Numbered from the stretch's first letter, positions 39,743-49,647 are shown. The stretch is 64,000 nucleotides of DNA from Miltoncostaea sp963823515 (GCA_963823515.1 CAWGMB010000019.1:248001-312000); one strand, 5' to 3'. Made by a program: numbers and translations. The notes: generated from the sequence alone by a model not told the origin.

Positions 39743-40839
39743 GGATCGCGATGCTCGGCACGCGCGGCATCCCCGCCGCATACAGCGGCTTCGAGACCGC
39801 GGTCGAGCACCTGGCCGAGCGCTTCAGCGCCCGCGGCCACGAGGTGACCGTCTACTGCCGGCCCCACATGACCGAGCGACGCGAGACCTACGCCGGGGCG
39901 CGCCTGGTGCACCTGCCGACTATCCGCAACAAGCACCTGGACACCCTCGCCCACACCGTCCTCAGCACCGCGCACATGGCCACCCGGGCGCGCCCCGACG
40001 TGGCCCTCTACTTCATCGCCGGCAACGCGCCCGTCGTGCCCCTCGCGCGCCTCGCCGGCATCCCCGCGGTGCTCCAGATCGACGGCCTCGACTCGGAGCG
40101 CGCCAAGTGGTCGGGCCCGGCCAAGGCCTACCTGCGCGCGGCCGAGCGCATCGCCCCCTCGGCGGCGACGATCGCGGTGACCGACTCGGCCGCCGTGGCC
40201 GAGTCGTATGAGCGCCGCTACGGCCGGCGGATCCCGTGGATCCCCTACGGCGCCGAGGTGGCCGACCCCGGCGACGCCGGCTGGTGCCGGCGCCTGGGCG
40301 TCGAGCCCGGGCGCTTCATCCTGTTCGTGGGCCGCCTGGTGCCCGAGAACAACGCGCACCTGCTGGTGGAGGCCCATCGCCTGCTCGGCACCGACTGGCC
40401 GCTGGTGGTGGTGGGCGACGCCCCCTACGCCGACGAGTACATCGCCGATCTGAAGGCCTCCGCCGGCCCTGGGGTGGTCTTCCCCGGCTATGTCTTCGGC
40501 GATGGCTACGCCGAGCTGGTGCGTTCGTGCGGCGTGATGTGCGCCCCCACCGAGGTGGGCGGCACCCACCCGGTGATCGTGGAGGGCATGGCGGCGGGGG
40601 CCGCGATGCTGGTGAGCGACCACGGACCCAACCTCGAGGTGGTGGGCGACGCGGCCGCGAGCTTTCCCCTGGCCGGCGGCGCGCCCGCCCTGGCCGAGAC
40701 CCTCGGCGCCCTGATCGCCGACGCGCCGCGGCGCGCGGAGCTCGGCGGGCGGGCGGCTGCGCGGGCGGCTGCGCGATTCTCGTGGGACGCCTGCGCGGAC
40801 TCCTACCTGCGGCTGTGCGCGATTGCCGCCCGCCGGTGA
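39739..40839 (+). CDS. Glycosyltransferase with DUF1972 N-terminus (rhamnosyltransferase-like)
   Basis: 366 residues. The N-terminal LGTRGIPAAYSGFETAVEHL and EVTVYCRPHM segments are those of DUF1972 glycosyltransferases often found in rhamnose-containing glycan clusters; the C-terminal half has FILFVGRLVPENNAHLLVEA and HPVIVEGMAAGAAMLVSD. The neighbouring RfbC gene agrees with a rhamnose-type sugar. Its stop is 9 nt from the convergent rfbC end. Confidence 0.87.
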   Translation: MRIAMLGTRGIPAAYSGFETAVEHLAERFSARGHEVTVYCRPHMTERRETYAGARLVHLPTIRNKHLDTLAHTVLSTAHMATRARPDVALYFIAGNAPVVPLARLAGIPAVLQIDGLDSERAKWSGPAKAYLRAAERIAPSAATIAVTDSAAVAESYERRYGRRIPWIPYGAEVADPGDAGWCRRLGVEPGRFILFVGRLVPENNAHLLVEAHRLLGTDWPLVVVGDAPYADEYIADLKASAGPGVVFPGYVFGDGYAELVRSCGVMCAPTEVGGTHPVIVEGMAAGAAMLVSDHGPNLEVVGDAAASFPLAGGAPALAETLGALIADAPRRAELGGRAAARAAARFSWDACADSYLRLCAIAARR

Positions 40840-40848
40840 GCGCCGGTC

Positions 40849-41421
40849 TCAGCCGGTGTGGTCGAACGTGAGCTCGGCCTCTATCTGAGACAGGCGGGGG
40901 GCGCGCGCATCGCGATCCGAGACGATCTTCGGACCCTCGGGCCACTCGATGCCCACATCGGGGTCATCCCAGGCGATGCCGCGCTCCTTGGGCCCGTCGT
41001 AGTACTCGGAGCACTTGTAGATGACGTCGGCGATCTCGCTCAGCACGTAGAAGCCGTGGGCGAAGCCGAGCGGGACGTAGAGGGAGCGGCCGTCCGCGTC
41101 ATCCAGCTCGAAACCCTCCCACTGCCCGAAGGTGGGCGACCCGCGCCGGATGTCGACCACCGCGTCCCAGATGCGCCCGCGCGCGCAGCGGACGAGCTTG
41201 CACTGCCCCGGATCGACGGCCCAGTGCATCCCGCGCAGCACGCCGCGCGCCGAGCGCGAATGGTTGTCCTGGACCCATGTCGTGTCGACGCCGACCTCCG
41301 CCAGCGCGCTGGCACGGAACGACTCCTGGAAGAAGCCTCGCTCGTCGCCGTGTACGGGGGAGCGCATAAGGCGCACTCCGGCGAGGCGCGTGGGGAGGAA
41401 GGTGATCGAAGCGGCACTCAC
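40849..41421 (-). CDS. rfbC: dTDP-4-dehydrorhamnose 3,5-epimerase
   Basis: 190-residue cupin enzyme of dTDP-L-rhamnose synthesis. RSPVHGDERGFFQESFR, VQDNHSRSARGVLRGMHW with the catalytic His, DIRRGSPTFGQW, and YVPLGFAHGFYVLSE are intact. It lies alone on the minus strand, with rmlA/B/D not in the window. Minus-strand TATCTT (41435-41430) lies 8 nt before the GTG: leaderless. Implies rhamnose or a related 6-deoxyhexose in the glycan. Confidence 0.93.
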   Translation of the reverse strand: MSAASITFLPTRLAGVRLMRSPVHGDERGFFQESFRASALAEVGVDTTWVQDNHSRSARGVLRGMHWAVDPGQCKLVRCARGRIWDAVVDIRRGSPTFGQWEGFELDDADGRSLYVPLGFAHGFYVLSEIADVIYKCSEYYDGPKERGIAWDDPDVGIEWPEGPKIVSDRDARAPRLSQIEAELTFDHTG

Positions 41422-41486
41422 GGCGCGGGAAGATAGCGGAGCCACCGCCTCATGCCTTCCGCGCGGGCGTCGCGGTAGGCAGCCGC

Positions 41487-41492
41487 TAGGAT
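41487..41492 (+). promoter_or_regulatory. -10 element TAGGAT
   Basis: TAGGAT ends 8 nt before the GTG at 41501, the leaderless geometry seen throughout the window. Confidence 0.45.
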
Positions 41493-41500
41493 CCCCGCCT

Positions 41501-43684
41501 GTGCCCGAAGGGTCGCCCACTCCCGACGGGCGAGTCGCTGTGAAGCCTGGGCGTCCCACCGACCGCGTCGTCCGAAGCGCTGCGGCCACCCGAGCGTGGG
41601 TCGCGCGCTCGGCGCCCTGGCTTCTCGCGCTCGCCGTCTATGCAATCGCCGCGATCGCCGTCACCTGGCCCGTGGCCTCCGACCCGACCGCGACGGTGTT
41701 CGGCGCGCCGGGCGATGCGACCGGCAACATCACACTGCTGCGCTACCGCAACGAACTCGGCGTGGGCCCGCTGTCCAACGCGGTCACACCCGAGGAGAAC
41801 GCCCCCTTCGGCACGTCCCTACCCGGGGCCACGTCGCTTCCCCAGATCGCCGTCGAGTGGCCGATGCAGATCGTCGGGAAAGCCACGGGCGAGGTCTTCG
41901 CGTACAACCTCGCGGTGCTGCTGGGCATCACCCTTTCAGCCTTCTGCTGCTTCCTGCTCTGCCTTCACGTCACCGGCAGTCCGTGGGCGAGCGGTATCGC
42001 CGGCGTCGGCTACGGGTTCAACCCGTGGATCCTCGAGCGGGCGGGCGGGCACGTCCACTTCACGCACCTCTGGTCGCTCTGCCTGGTCGTGCTCGGCCTG
42101 CTCCTGATACGCGAGGGCCGCGGCGCCCGCGGCTGGCTGCTCTTCGGCGGGGCCACGGTGATCGGCCTCTACACCAACACCTACTTCGCCCTCTTCATCG
42201 GCGTCATCATTGCGGCGTTCGTGATCGCCGACCTCGGCACCGCCCTGGTGCGGCGCTCCGAGGGGGATCTACGCTCCGCCGCCCTGAAACGTGGCGTGCT
42301 CGCGGCGTCGATCTACGTCGCCGCGCTGATCCCCCAGGCCGTCGTCTCGATCACCGAGCGCTCGAGGATCGACGGGCTGCTGCTGGGCACCCGCTCCCCC
42401 GAGGACCGCTACAACTACGGGGCGCGCTGGTGGGAGTGGATCGTGCCGAGCGACCGCAGCCCATGGTTCAGCGACTGGTCCGCCCCGTTCCGACTCTCGC
42501 GACTGCACTCAAGCAACGCGGGCGAGACGATCATCTACGTGGGCCTGACGGTCCTCGCCCTCGCCATCGTCGGCACGGTGGTGGCGCTCGTCGCCCGGCG
42601 CCGCCCGGACGGGCCGGGCTGGACCGCCTGGTTCGCCGGGTGCATCGTGATGGCGGGGTTCGTCACGTCCCTGCCGAGTCGGGTCACCGTTCTCGGGCGG
42701 GACATCCCGATGCCGTCGGAGGCCCTCTCGCAGGTCGTGGAGCCCTGGCGGGTCTACGCGCGCCTCTTCGCCGTCGTGTCGCTCGGCCTGGCGATCCTCG
42801 CCGCCATCGGCGCCACCTGGCTTCTTGCCCGCCTGCCGCGACGCGCGAGGCCGATCATCGCCGTGGGCCTCGCGGCGGTCATCGCGTTCGACCTCGCCGC
42901 CCGGGACACGACGTTCTCGGCCGACACGCCCCCCATCTATGCGCTACTGGCCCGGCAGAACGACGACGCCCCGCGGGTCGAGTTCCCCCTCGTGCCTCCC
43001 ACCGAGGGGAGGCACCTTGCCTACATCTTCTTCACCGAGGGTGCAAAGCACCCCCTGATGAATGGCGGGCGCACCGGAACGGCGGCGGCGAGCATCCAGG
43101 GCCGGATGCAGGACCCGTCGCGGGCCTGGGTCGCGTCGGCGCTCGCGACTCTCGGCGTGAAGTGGGCGATCGTCCACGGCGACGCCTACTCCGGACCGCC
43201 TCCGGAGAAGGGCTTCCGCTTGATCGGCACCCGCACGACGGACAGGCTCTACCGGGTCGTCGCGCGCCCCCAACCCGCGCTCGCCGCCGCCAGCGAGAAC
43301 TTCGGCACCGTCGAGCCGGCCGACGGCGGGCAGAGCACGCAGTGGCTCCAGTCGAAGCGCGGGACTCTGACGGTCTTCAACCCCGGCGTGCGGGCGAGGG
43401 ATGTGACCCTGCGGTTCACGCTCGCGAGCTTCGCCCGCGAGCGCCCCTTCACGATCGGGTTCGCGGGAAGGATCTTGGCCCGTGGCCGGGCGACCGGGAC
43501 GCCGACGCCCGTCGATCTGACGCTGCGTGCCGCGCCCGGCACGACGATCCTGCGCATCCGGACGCCGATCGCACCGGATTCGATCTCCGAGGTGCTCGGC
43601 CTCCCGGACACGCGATCGGTCTCGCTCCAGATCTCGGACATCCAGGTGGCCGCCGCCCCGTCGCTCCCGGCCGCCGATGGCTGA
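41501..43684 (+). CDS. Large polytopic membrane protein, GT-C/YfhO-like
   Basis: 727 residues with about 11 membrane spans in the first ~480 residues, then a large extracytoplasmic domain. The first loop (AVTWPVASDPTATVFGAPGDATGN) holds acidic residues where GT-C glycosyltransferases have catalytic Asp/Glu. The C-terminal domain has DAPRVEFPLVPPTEGRHLAYI. It is a paralogue of the protein at 46054-47808 (TWPVA.D....G.PGDN pattern shared). Probably transfers or modifies sugars from a lipid carrier outside the membrane. Confidence 0.7.
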   Translation: MPEGSPTPDGRVAVKPGRPTDRVVRSAAATRAWVARSAPWLLALAVYAIAAIAVTWPVASDPTATVFGAPGDATGNITLLRYRNELGVGPLSNAVTPEENAPFGTSLPGATSLPQIAVEWPMQIVGKATGEVFAYNLAVLLGITLSAFCCFLLCLHVTGSPWASGIAGVGYGFNPWILERAGGHVHFTHLWSLCLVVLGLLLIREGRGARGWLLFGGATVIGLYTNTYFALFIGVIIAAFVIADLGTALVRRSEGDLRSAALKRGVLAASIYVAALIPQAVVSITERSRIDGLLLGTRSPEDRYNYGARWWEWIVPSDRSPWFSDWSAPFRLSRLHSSNAGETIIYVGLTVLALAIVGTVVALVARRRPDGPGWTAWFAGCIVMAGFVTSLPSRVTVLGRDIPMPSEALSQVVEPWRVYARLFAVVSLGLAILAAIGATWLLARLPRRARPIIAVGLAAVIAFDLAARDTTFSADTPPIYALLARQNDDAPRVEFPLVPPTEGRHLAYIFFTEGAKHPLMNGGRTGTAAASIQGRMQDPSRAWVASALATLGVKWAIVHGDAYSGPPPEKGFRLIGTRTTDRLYRVVARPQPALAAASENFGTVEPADGGQSTQWLQSKRGTLTVFNPGVRARDVTLRFTLASFARERPFTIGFAGRILARGRATGTPTPVDLTLRAAPGTTILRIRTPIAPDSISEVLGLPDTRSVSLQISDIQVAAAPSLPAADG

Positions 43685-44714
43685 CGCCGGCCCGATCGTC
43701 GCCGGCCGCATCAGCGTCGTGGTGGTGAACTACAACTGCGCCGATGTCATCGAGAGGCCCCTGCGCTCCCTGGGGGTCCAGTCTTGGGCCGACGTCGAGG
43801 TGATCGTCGTCAACAACGACTCGCGGGACTCCTCCATGGAGATCGTCGCCGAGCGCTTTCCCGACGTCCACCGGATCGCGCTCGGGGTCAACGTCGGCTT
43901 CGCCGAGGCCAACAACCGCGGCGTGGAGGCGTCCTCGGGCGATCTGGTCATGTTGCTCAACCCCGATGCCTGGCTCGAGCCCACCGGCCTCGAGCATCTG
44001 GCGCGGGCCCTGCACGAGGACGGGCGCATCGGGGTCGTGGGCGGCACGGTCCGGCACGAGGACGGAACGATCCAGGAGATCGGCAACCTGGTGGATCGCG
44101 CCGGGTTCCCGGTGCCGCGGCGCGAGGGGGCGCAGACCCCAATCGACCGCGGGGCCTTCTTCGTGGGAGGGTGCGCCATGATGATGCGCCGCCGTGACTG
44201 GGATCGCTGTGGCGGCTTCGACGGCCGCTTCTTCATGTTCTTCGAGGAGGTCAACCTCTGCTGGCGGCTGCAGCGGACCGGCTTCGACGTGGCGATCGTG
44301 CCGGACGTGACCATCTGGCACCTGGGCGGCTTCACGCTCTCGGGCGGCTACGCCAAGGGCGGCACGCACCGGACCAACCCGCAGCGCGTGTACCTGCGCG
44401 AACGAAATACCCTGGCGTCCGTGATCAAGAACGGCGATACGGGCACCATCGGATGGGCCATGGCGGGCTGGGCGATGAACGCGGTCGAGGCGGTCGGCTT
44501 CGCGGTGCTCGGACAGCGGGACGTCGCCCGGCAGTATCCGCGCGCGCTGGCATGGAACGCGCGCCACCTGCGGGAGAGCCTCAGGATGCGCCGGGCGACC
44601 CGCGCGTCCTTCGTGCGCCGCGATCGCGACCTCCCGGGCTGGGCGCGCGGAAGCGGCAAGCTGCGCGTGCTTCGCAGCTCAGGCGTCCCCGTCGTCGAGG
44701 GGCGTGAGGCGTGA
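43677..44714 (+). CDS. Glycosyltransferase family 2
   Basis: 345-residue GT-A enzyme. ISVVVVNYNCADVIERPLRSL, VIVVNNDSRDSS, GFAEANNRGV, MLLNPDAWLEP with the metal-binding acidic pair, and FMFFEEVNLCWRLQRTGFD mark rhamnosyl/galactofuranosyl-type GT2 enzymes. A C-terminal amphipathic region of ~100 residues follows. ATG overlaps the preceding stop; the next gene starts inside its own stop (GTGA). Confidence 0.9.
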   Translation: MADAGPIVAGRISVVVVNYNCADVIERPLRSLGVQSWADVEVIVVNNDSRDSSMEIVAERFPDVHRIALGVNVGFAEANNRGVEASSGDLVMLLNPDAWLEPTGLEHLARALHEDGRIGVVGGTVRHEDGTIQEIGNLVDRAGFPVPRREGAQTPIDRGAFFVGGCAMMMRRRDWDRCGGFDGRFFMFFEEVNLCWRLQRTGFDVAIVPDVTIWHLGGFTLSGGYAKGGTHRTNPQRVYLRERNTLASVIKNGDTGTIGWAMAGWAMNAVEAVGFAVLGQRDVARQYPRALAWNARHLRESLRMRRATRASFVRRDRDLPGWARGSGKLRVLRSSGVPVVEGREA

Positions 44715-46021
44715 GCACCGCCCATTCGGCGGGCGACGAGGTCGTGGGCGCCGAGGTCGGGCCGGACGTGGGCGCCGGGCCCCCGACGCTGATCAGCCGC
44801 GGGATCTCGGCGGCCGGGATCATGCTGGTCGCGACGGTCGTCAGCAACGCCGCCAACTACGCCTACAGCCTCGTGATGGGACGCCAACTCGGTCCCGAGC
44901 TCTTCGGCGAGTTCACCGCGCTGCTCGGGGTGCTGATGATCCTCTCGGTGGCGAGCCAGACGGTGCAGACCGTGGTCGCGCGCTACGTGACCGGCATCAA
45001 GAGGGAGCAGGGCGCCGCGGCCGTGGTCAACTTCGCGCGGCGGCTGATGTGGCGGCTCACGCTGATCGGCGCCGGCGCCTTCCTGCTGTGGATCCCGCTC
45101 TCCTTCCCTCTCGCGACCATTCTCCAGATCGACTCGCCCGTGCCCGTGATCGCCGCCGGATCGGCTCTCATCCTGGGCTTCAGCCTGCCGGTGGTGTGGG
45201 GGGCCTTCCAGGGCGAGCAGCGCTTCCGTCCGCTCGGGCTGAGCATGTGCACCCTGGCCATCGGCCGCTTCGTGCTCGGAACCGTCCTCGTGCTGCTCGG
45301 AGCGTCGGTCGCGGGCGCCATCGGGGCGATCAGCGTTGCGACCGCCTTCGCCTTCGCGCTCGCCTATCCGAGCGTTCGCGCCCGGCTCGGAGCACATGAG
45401 CGCGTGGGCCCTCCCGCGCGCGAACTGGTGGCGTACGGACTGCCGACCACCCTCGGGCTGGCCGCGTGGACGCTGCTGACCAATCTCGACATCGTCTTCG
45501 TGAAGGCGGCCGAGACGTCCACCGAGGCGGGCTACTACGGCGCGGCGGCGACGATCGGCAAGATCGCGCTCTTCCTCCCCCTCGCCCTCGGCCTGGTCAT
45601 CTTCCCGAAGGCCGCCGCCCGTCACGTGGCCGGCATCGATTCGCGGATCCTCATGCGCCGGACCGGCCAGGCGGTGATCGTGGCGAGCGCCGTGCTCGTG
45701 CTGGGGTGCGCCGTGCTCGGCGGGCCCGCCCTGGATCTGATGTTCGGTGAGGGCTACTCGCCCGCACAGCGCCTGCTGGTGCCGGTGGTCGCTGCGATGT
45801 GCTGCTTCGCGCTCACCAACGTGATGCTGTTCTACTACCTCTCGGTGCATCGGATGCGCTTCGCCTGGATGCTCTTCGGGGCCGTCGTGGTTCAGATCGC
45901 GGCACTCGCCTTCACCGCGAGCGACCCGCTGGCGGTCGCCTACGTCCAGCTCGGAGTCGGGCTGGCGATCGTGGTCGTCAACGAGGTCTTCTTCGTCCCC
46001 TTGCTCACCCCGATTCGATAG
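44711..46021 (+). CDS. Wzx-type polysaccharide flippase
   Basis: 436-residue MATE/MVF-like protein with about 12 membrane spans: SNAANYAYSLVMGRQLGPELF at the start is the family signature, with paired repeats such as GYYGAAATIGKIALFLPLAL. It turns lipid-linked oligosaccharide across the membrane. Two export systems are therefore present in this cluster, since Wzm/Wzt lie 9 kb downstream. GTGA overlap upstream. Confidence 0.88.
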   Translation: MSTAHSAGDEVVGAEVGPDVGAGPPTLISRGISAAGIMLVATVVSNAANYAYSLVMGRQLGPELFGEFTALLGVLMILSVASQTVQTVVARYVTGIKREQGAAAVVNFARRLMWRLTLIGAGAFLLWIPLSFPLATILQIDSPVPVIAAGSALILGFSLPVVWGAFQGEQRFRPLGLSMCTLAIGRFVLGTVLVLLGASVAGAIGAISVATAFAFALAYPSVRARLGAHERVGPPARELVAYGLPTTLGLAAWTLLTNLDIVFVKAAETSTEAGYYGAAATIGKIALFLPLALGLVIFPKAAARHVAGIDSRILMRRTGQAVIVASAVLVLGCAVLGGPALDLMFGEGYSPAQRLLVPVVAAMCCFALTNVMLFYYLSVHRMRFAWMLFGAVVVQIAALAFTASDPLAVAYVQLGVGLAIVVVNEVFFVPLLTPIR

Positions 46022-46053
46022 CGACGCGGCTCCTCACGGCGGGCGAGTGGGCG

Positions 46054-47808
46054 GTGGCGCGGACGCACGTGGCCGCCCTCGCGCTCTACACCGCGCTCGC
46101 CGGCCTCTACACCTGGCCGGTGGCGAAGGATCTGAACGGATCGATCGCGGGCGGGCCCGGCGACAACCTCGGCGCCGTCCACACGCTGTGGTGGGTCTGG
46201 CACGAGGTCTCCTCCGGACGCATCCCCTGGCGCATCGACCTCTACGGCTTCCCCGGCTCGGTGGTCGTCTTCCACCCCTCGCCCCTGATGGAGGCGGTCT
46301 CGGTTCCCCTCACCTGGGCGTTCGGGGCCGTGGCGTCGTTCAACCTCCTCCTGTTCCTGAGCTTCGTGGCGACCGGCTACGCGTGCTTCCTACTGGTGAG
46401 ACGGGTCACCGGATCCGACCTGGCGGCCCTCGCGGGCGGGGCGATCTTCACGGGAACGGCTCCCCACCAATTCGACCTGCTCTTCAACACCAACGCCGTC
46501 TGGGCCCTCCCGCTGGTCTGGCTCGCGTTCCTCGGGTGGCGCGAGGACCCCCGCCGATGGCCCCTGGTGGCCCTGGCCGCGATCGCGCTCGGGCTGAGCA
46601 ACTTCTACTTCGCCGCGTACTTCCTCGTGCCGAGCTTCCTCGTCTTCGCCCCCTGGCGACGCCTGCGCGACCGCCGGGCGGTGACGACGTATCTCGGCGC
46701 GGCGGGCGTCGCGGCCGTGACGCTGGCCGCCGTCTACCTGCCCGCGCTGATCGCGACCGGAGCAGAGACGCGCGAGCAGCTCGACGCGGTCGCCTCGGCC
46801 GCGGGCTCGCGGCCGCCGACCGAGCTGCTGGCCCTCGTGATCGGCTCGCCGGACAACCCGTTCCTCGGCGGGGTCTTCGGCTCGCTCGCGTCCGGCCTCG
46901 ATCCGGCCCAGGCGCCCAACACGGGCAGCGCCTACGCCGGAATCGTCGTGCTCCTGCTCGCCGCGATCGGATGGCGGGCGGGGCGGGGCACCGGACCGTG
47001 GACGATCCTGGCGGCGATCGGCGCGGTCATGCTGCTCGGGCCGGAGCTACAGGTGGCCGGAAACCGGCTGATCCCGCTCCCCTATGCGCTCGCCGAGCAT
47101 GTGCCGGTGCTCAGCTACCTGCGGGCGCCGGGGCGCTTCTACGCCCTGATGGCCCTCGCGCTGATCGTTCTCGCGAGCTTCGGGCTGGTCCGCCTGCGCG
47201 AACGGGCGGGGCGTCTGGGGCCCACCCTCCTGGTCGCCGTCGCCTGCCTCGCGGTCGTCAACGGGCTCTTTCGCTCGAGCGTCCCGACCACGCCCTCCCG
47301 CGTGCCCGACGTCTATCAGCGACTCGCCTCCCTACCGGGCGGAACGGCCCTGATCGAGGCGCCCGGGGGTGGTTTCAACGACTATGAGTGGCTCGCCTTC
47401 CAGCGGGTCTCGGGCGTTCCCATCGTCAACGACGCCGCGCCCCGCACCACCTCGAACGCGCCGATCCCGCTCTACCGCAACCCGTTCCTCGCCGGCACCG
47501 TGGCCGGGCCGCTACCGAGCGTTCTCGGGGCCCCACCGGCGGGCCGGTCCGGGGCGGCGGCGCTCGAGCGCGCCCGACGCGCCGGGGTGCGCGAGCTCGC
47601 CCGGATCGGCGTCGGCTACGCGGTGCTGCACACGCACACCACCTTCGGCTGGCCCGATCCGAGCGATCCCGGCTTCGCCATCTACCGGGCCTACCTCGAG
47701 CGCTACCTCGGGCCCGCCGTGTACGAGGACGCCGACGTGGTGCTGTTCGCGCTGCCCGGCGCACCGGGGCGCGACCTCATCGCGGGCCGAGCGGCCCCGC
47801 CGACATGA
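46054..47808 (+). CDS. Large polytopic membrane protein, paralogue of 41501-43684
   Basis: 584 residues from GTG 46054 (no start nearer the flippase stop). About 11 spans, with the first loop TWPVAKDLNGSIAGGPGDNLG matching the paralogue, and YPG-like FHPSPLMEAVS loop. Shorter C-terminal domain (~150 residues) than the paralogue. Likely GT-C-type transferase or glycan-modifying enzyme. Its last 32 nt overlap the convergent methyltransferase gene. Confidence 0.7.
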   Translation: MARTHVAALALYTALAGLYTWPVAKDLNGSIAGGPGDNLGAVHTLWWVWHEVSSGRIPWRIDLYGFPGSVVVFHPSPLMEAVSVPLTWAFGAVASFNLLLFLSFVATGYACFLLVRRVTGSDLAALAGGAIFTGTAPHQFDLLFNTNAVWALPLVWLAFLGWREDPRRWPLVALAAIALGLSNFYFAAYFLVPSFLVFAPWRRLRDRRAVTTYLGAAGVAAVTLAAVYLPALIATGAETREQLDAVASAAGSRPPTELLALVIGSPDNPFLGGVFGSLASGLDPAQAPNTGSAYAGIVVLLLAAIGWRAGRGTGPWTILAAIGAVMLLGPELQVAGNRLIPLPYALAEHVPVLSYLRAPGRFYALMALALIVLASFGLVRLRERAGRLGPTLLVAVACLAVVNGLFRSSVPTTPSRVPDVYQRLASLPGGTALIEAPGGGFNDYEWLAFQRVSGVPIVNDAAPRTTSNAPIPLYRNPFLAGTVAGPLPSVLGAPPAGRSGAAALERARRAGVRELARIGVGYAVLHTHTTFGWPDPSDPGFAIYRAYLERYLGPAVYEDADVVLFALPGAPGRDLIAGRAAPPT

Positions 47809-48442
47809 CCAGCTGCGACGCCAGCAGCTCGGGGCGAACGCGCGTGATGCCGACGGCCCGGCGGCCGAGCAGGTAGCTCGCCGGCCCCACGGGGATCTCG
47901 CGATGGATCGCGAGCCCCGCTCCCTCGACCATCTCCCGCGCCGTGCGGCGGGTGAAGAAGCGCAGGTGCGTGCGATCGAAGATGCCCGTCCTCTCGTAGC
48001 GCCACACGCCCCGGGCCAGGCGCGCCCGGGCACGCACGTAGGCGATGTTCGGGAGCGAGATGATCACCTCCCCGCCCGGGGCGAGCAGCGTCACGGCGCG
48101 CGCCAGCGCGGCGTCGGGATCGAGGAGGTGCTCGAGGAGGTCGGCCAGCATGATCTGATCGAATGGGCCGTGGTGGGCGAGATCCCCCGCGGCGAGCAGC
48201 TCGGCCACATCGCCCTGGATCGTCTCCACCCCACGGGCGCGACTCTCCTCGCAGGCGGCCGCGTCGAGGTCAACCGCGAGCACTCGAGCGGCCTTGCGGT
48301 CGCGCGCCAGCTCGGAGACGTAGCCCCCCGCGGCCCCCAGGTCGAGCAGGCGTGCGCCCGACCGGACCAGCTCGAGCAGGGCGGCATGGGTGCCGAAGCC
48401 GCGCTCGCCCAGACGGTAGGTGGCTCCCTCGCCCTGACTCAT
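47777..48442 (-). CDS. SAM-dependent methyltransferase
   Basis: 221-residue class I methyltransferase: GARLLDLGAAGGYVSELARD, VLAVDLDAAACEESR, IQGDVAELL, MLADLLEHLLDPDAAL, and LLAPGGEVIISLPNIAYVRAR. The FDRTHLRFFTRRT segment is typical of methyltransferases in glycan clusters. Start overlaps the stop of the GT4 gene at 48439. A glycan O-methylation role is inferred. Confidence 0.85.
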   Translation of the reverse strand: MSQGEGATYRLGERGFGTHAALLELVRSGARLLDLGAAGGYVSELARDRKAARVLAVDLDAAACEESRARGVETIQGDVAELLAAGDLAHHGPFDQIMLADLLEHLLDPDAALARAVTLLAPGGEVIISLPNIAYVRARARLARGVWRYERTGIFDRTHLRFFTRRTAREMVEGAGLAIHREIPVGPASYLLGRRAVGITRVRPELLASQLVMSAGPLGPR

Positions 48443-49647
48443 ACGGCGAGACTCCGGTAGAGATCGACGGTGGCATCGGCGACGACCGCGAGCGATCGCT
48501 CCGCGCCGGCGCGACGCGAGGCCGTCGCCAGCTCGGCGCCGAGGGCCGTTTCCAGGGCCTCCCGCAGCACCTGGGCGAGGGCCTCGGGGTCGCGCGGGAA
48601 GATCCCGCCGGGGTGGGGCGTCGACTCCCGCAGCACGTCCGACGCCAGCACGGGCAGGCCGTAGGCGAACGCGAAGCTCATCGGACCCGAAGCCGCGAGG
48701 CCGTCGCGATAGGGGAGCACCAGGGCATCGGCGGCCGACAGATAGGCCGGCACCTCGGCATCGCTCACGTAGCCGTCCCAGCGCACGCCGCCGATCGCCG
48801 CGGCCCGGGCCATGGCGGCGGCGTAGCCCCGCTCGTAGGCGGCCTCGCCCGCAAGCCGCGGATGTCGGCCACCCGCGACGACCAGCTCTCCGATTCCGCC
48901 CGCCGACCGGTAGGCCTCCCAGCCGTCGAGCAGGAGCGGCAGACCCTTGTAGCCGGTGACGAAGCCGAAGAAGAGCGCCGTCGGGCGCTCGAATCCGAGG
49001 GCGGCTCGGGCTTCTTGGCGGGGGACGGGCGCGGCCTCGGGGGCCGGCAACGGGATCACCCTGACGCGCTCTGCGCGGATGTCGTACTGGTCTATGAGAC
49101 GGGCGGCGAGACCGTCGTCGTGAACGATCACGGCGTCGCCCGCGCGCGCCGCACCCCGGATCAGCCGCCGCAGCGCCATGCGGGCGAGCCGGGGGGGCAC
49201 CCGGGAGCCGTTGGAGTCGACGAAACCGCGATCGACGGTCGCCAGGTCGACCACGCCATGGACCGTCACGACGCGCCGGTGTCCGTGGCGGCGGGCGGCG
49301 CGCAGGACGAGCGGGAACTGGAGGGCGGCGGCCGGCCCCCCGTAGAGGAAGACCTCGTGCTGCGCGTGGACCACCGCCGGGCGGATACGGCCGAAGCGGC
49401 CCGCCACGCGCCCGAAGCCCGCTCCGGGCGAGTAGACCCGCAACACGTCGATGCCCGGATGGGGGCGCTCGGGCCGGGCATCCGGCGCTCCCGTGCGGTC
49501 AGCGAGCACCAGCTGGTGGCCGACGCCCGCGGCCGCGTACGCCGGCAGCAGGCGCGATATGAAGGCCGGTACCCCCGCGGGCGGGCGTGTTGCGCCTGCC
49601 GCCGGGAACGGGGTCAGGTGAAGCACCTCTGGCACGACCCCGGGCAT
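48439..49647 (-). CDS. Glycosyltransferase family 4
   Basis: 402-residue GT-B enzyme. VHAQHEVFLYGG, VVTVHGVVDLATVDRGF, VIVHDDGLAARLIDQYDI, ALFFGFVTGYKGLPLLLDGW and VLPYRDGLAASGPMSFAFAYG mark it. Minus-strand TATGAT (49659-49654) lies 6 nt before the ATG: leaderless, and back-to-back with the promoter of the rightward GT2 gene. Confidence 0.85.
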   Translation of the reverse strand: MPGVVPEVLHLTPFPAAGATRPPAGVPAFISRLLPAYAAAGVGHQLVLADRTGAPDARPERPHPGIDVLRVYSPGAGFGRVAGRFGRIRPAVVHAQHEVFLYGGPAAALQFPLVLRAARRHGHRRVVTVHGVVDLATVDRGFVDSNGSRVPPRLARMALRRLIRGAARAGDAVIVHDDGLAARLIDQYDIRAERVRVIPLPAPEAAPVPRQEARAALGFERPTALFFGFVTGYKGLPLLLDGWEAYRSAGGIGELVVAGGRHPRLAGEAAYERGYAAAMARAAAIGGVRWDGYVSDAEVPAYLSAADALVLPYRDGLAASGPMSFAFAYGLPVLASDVLRESTPHPGGIFPRDPEALAQVLREALETALGAELATASRRAGAERSLAVVADATVDLYRSLAV

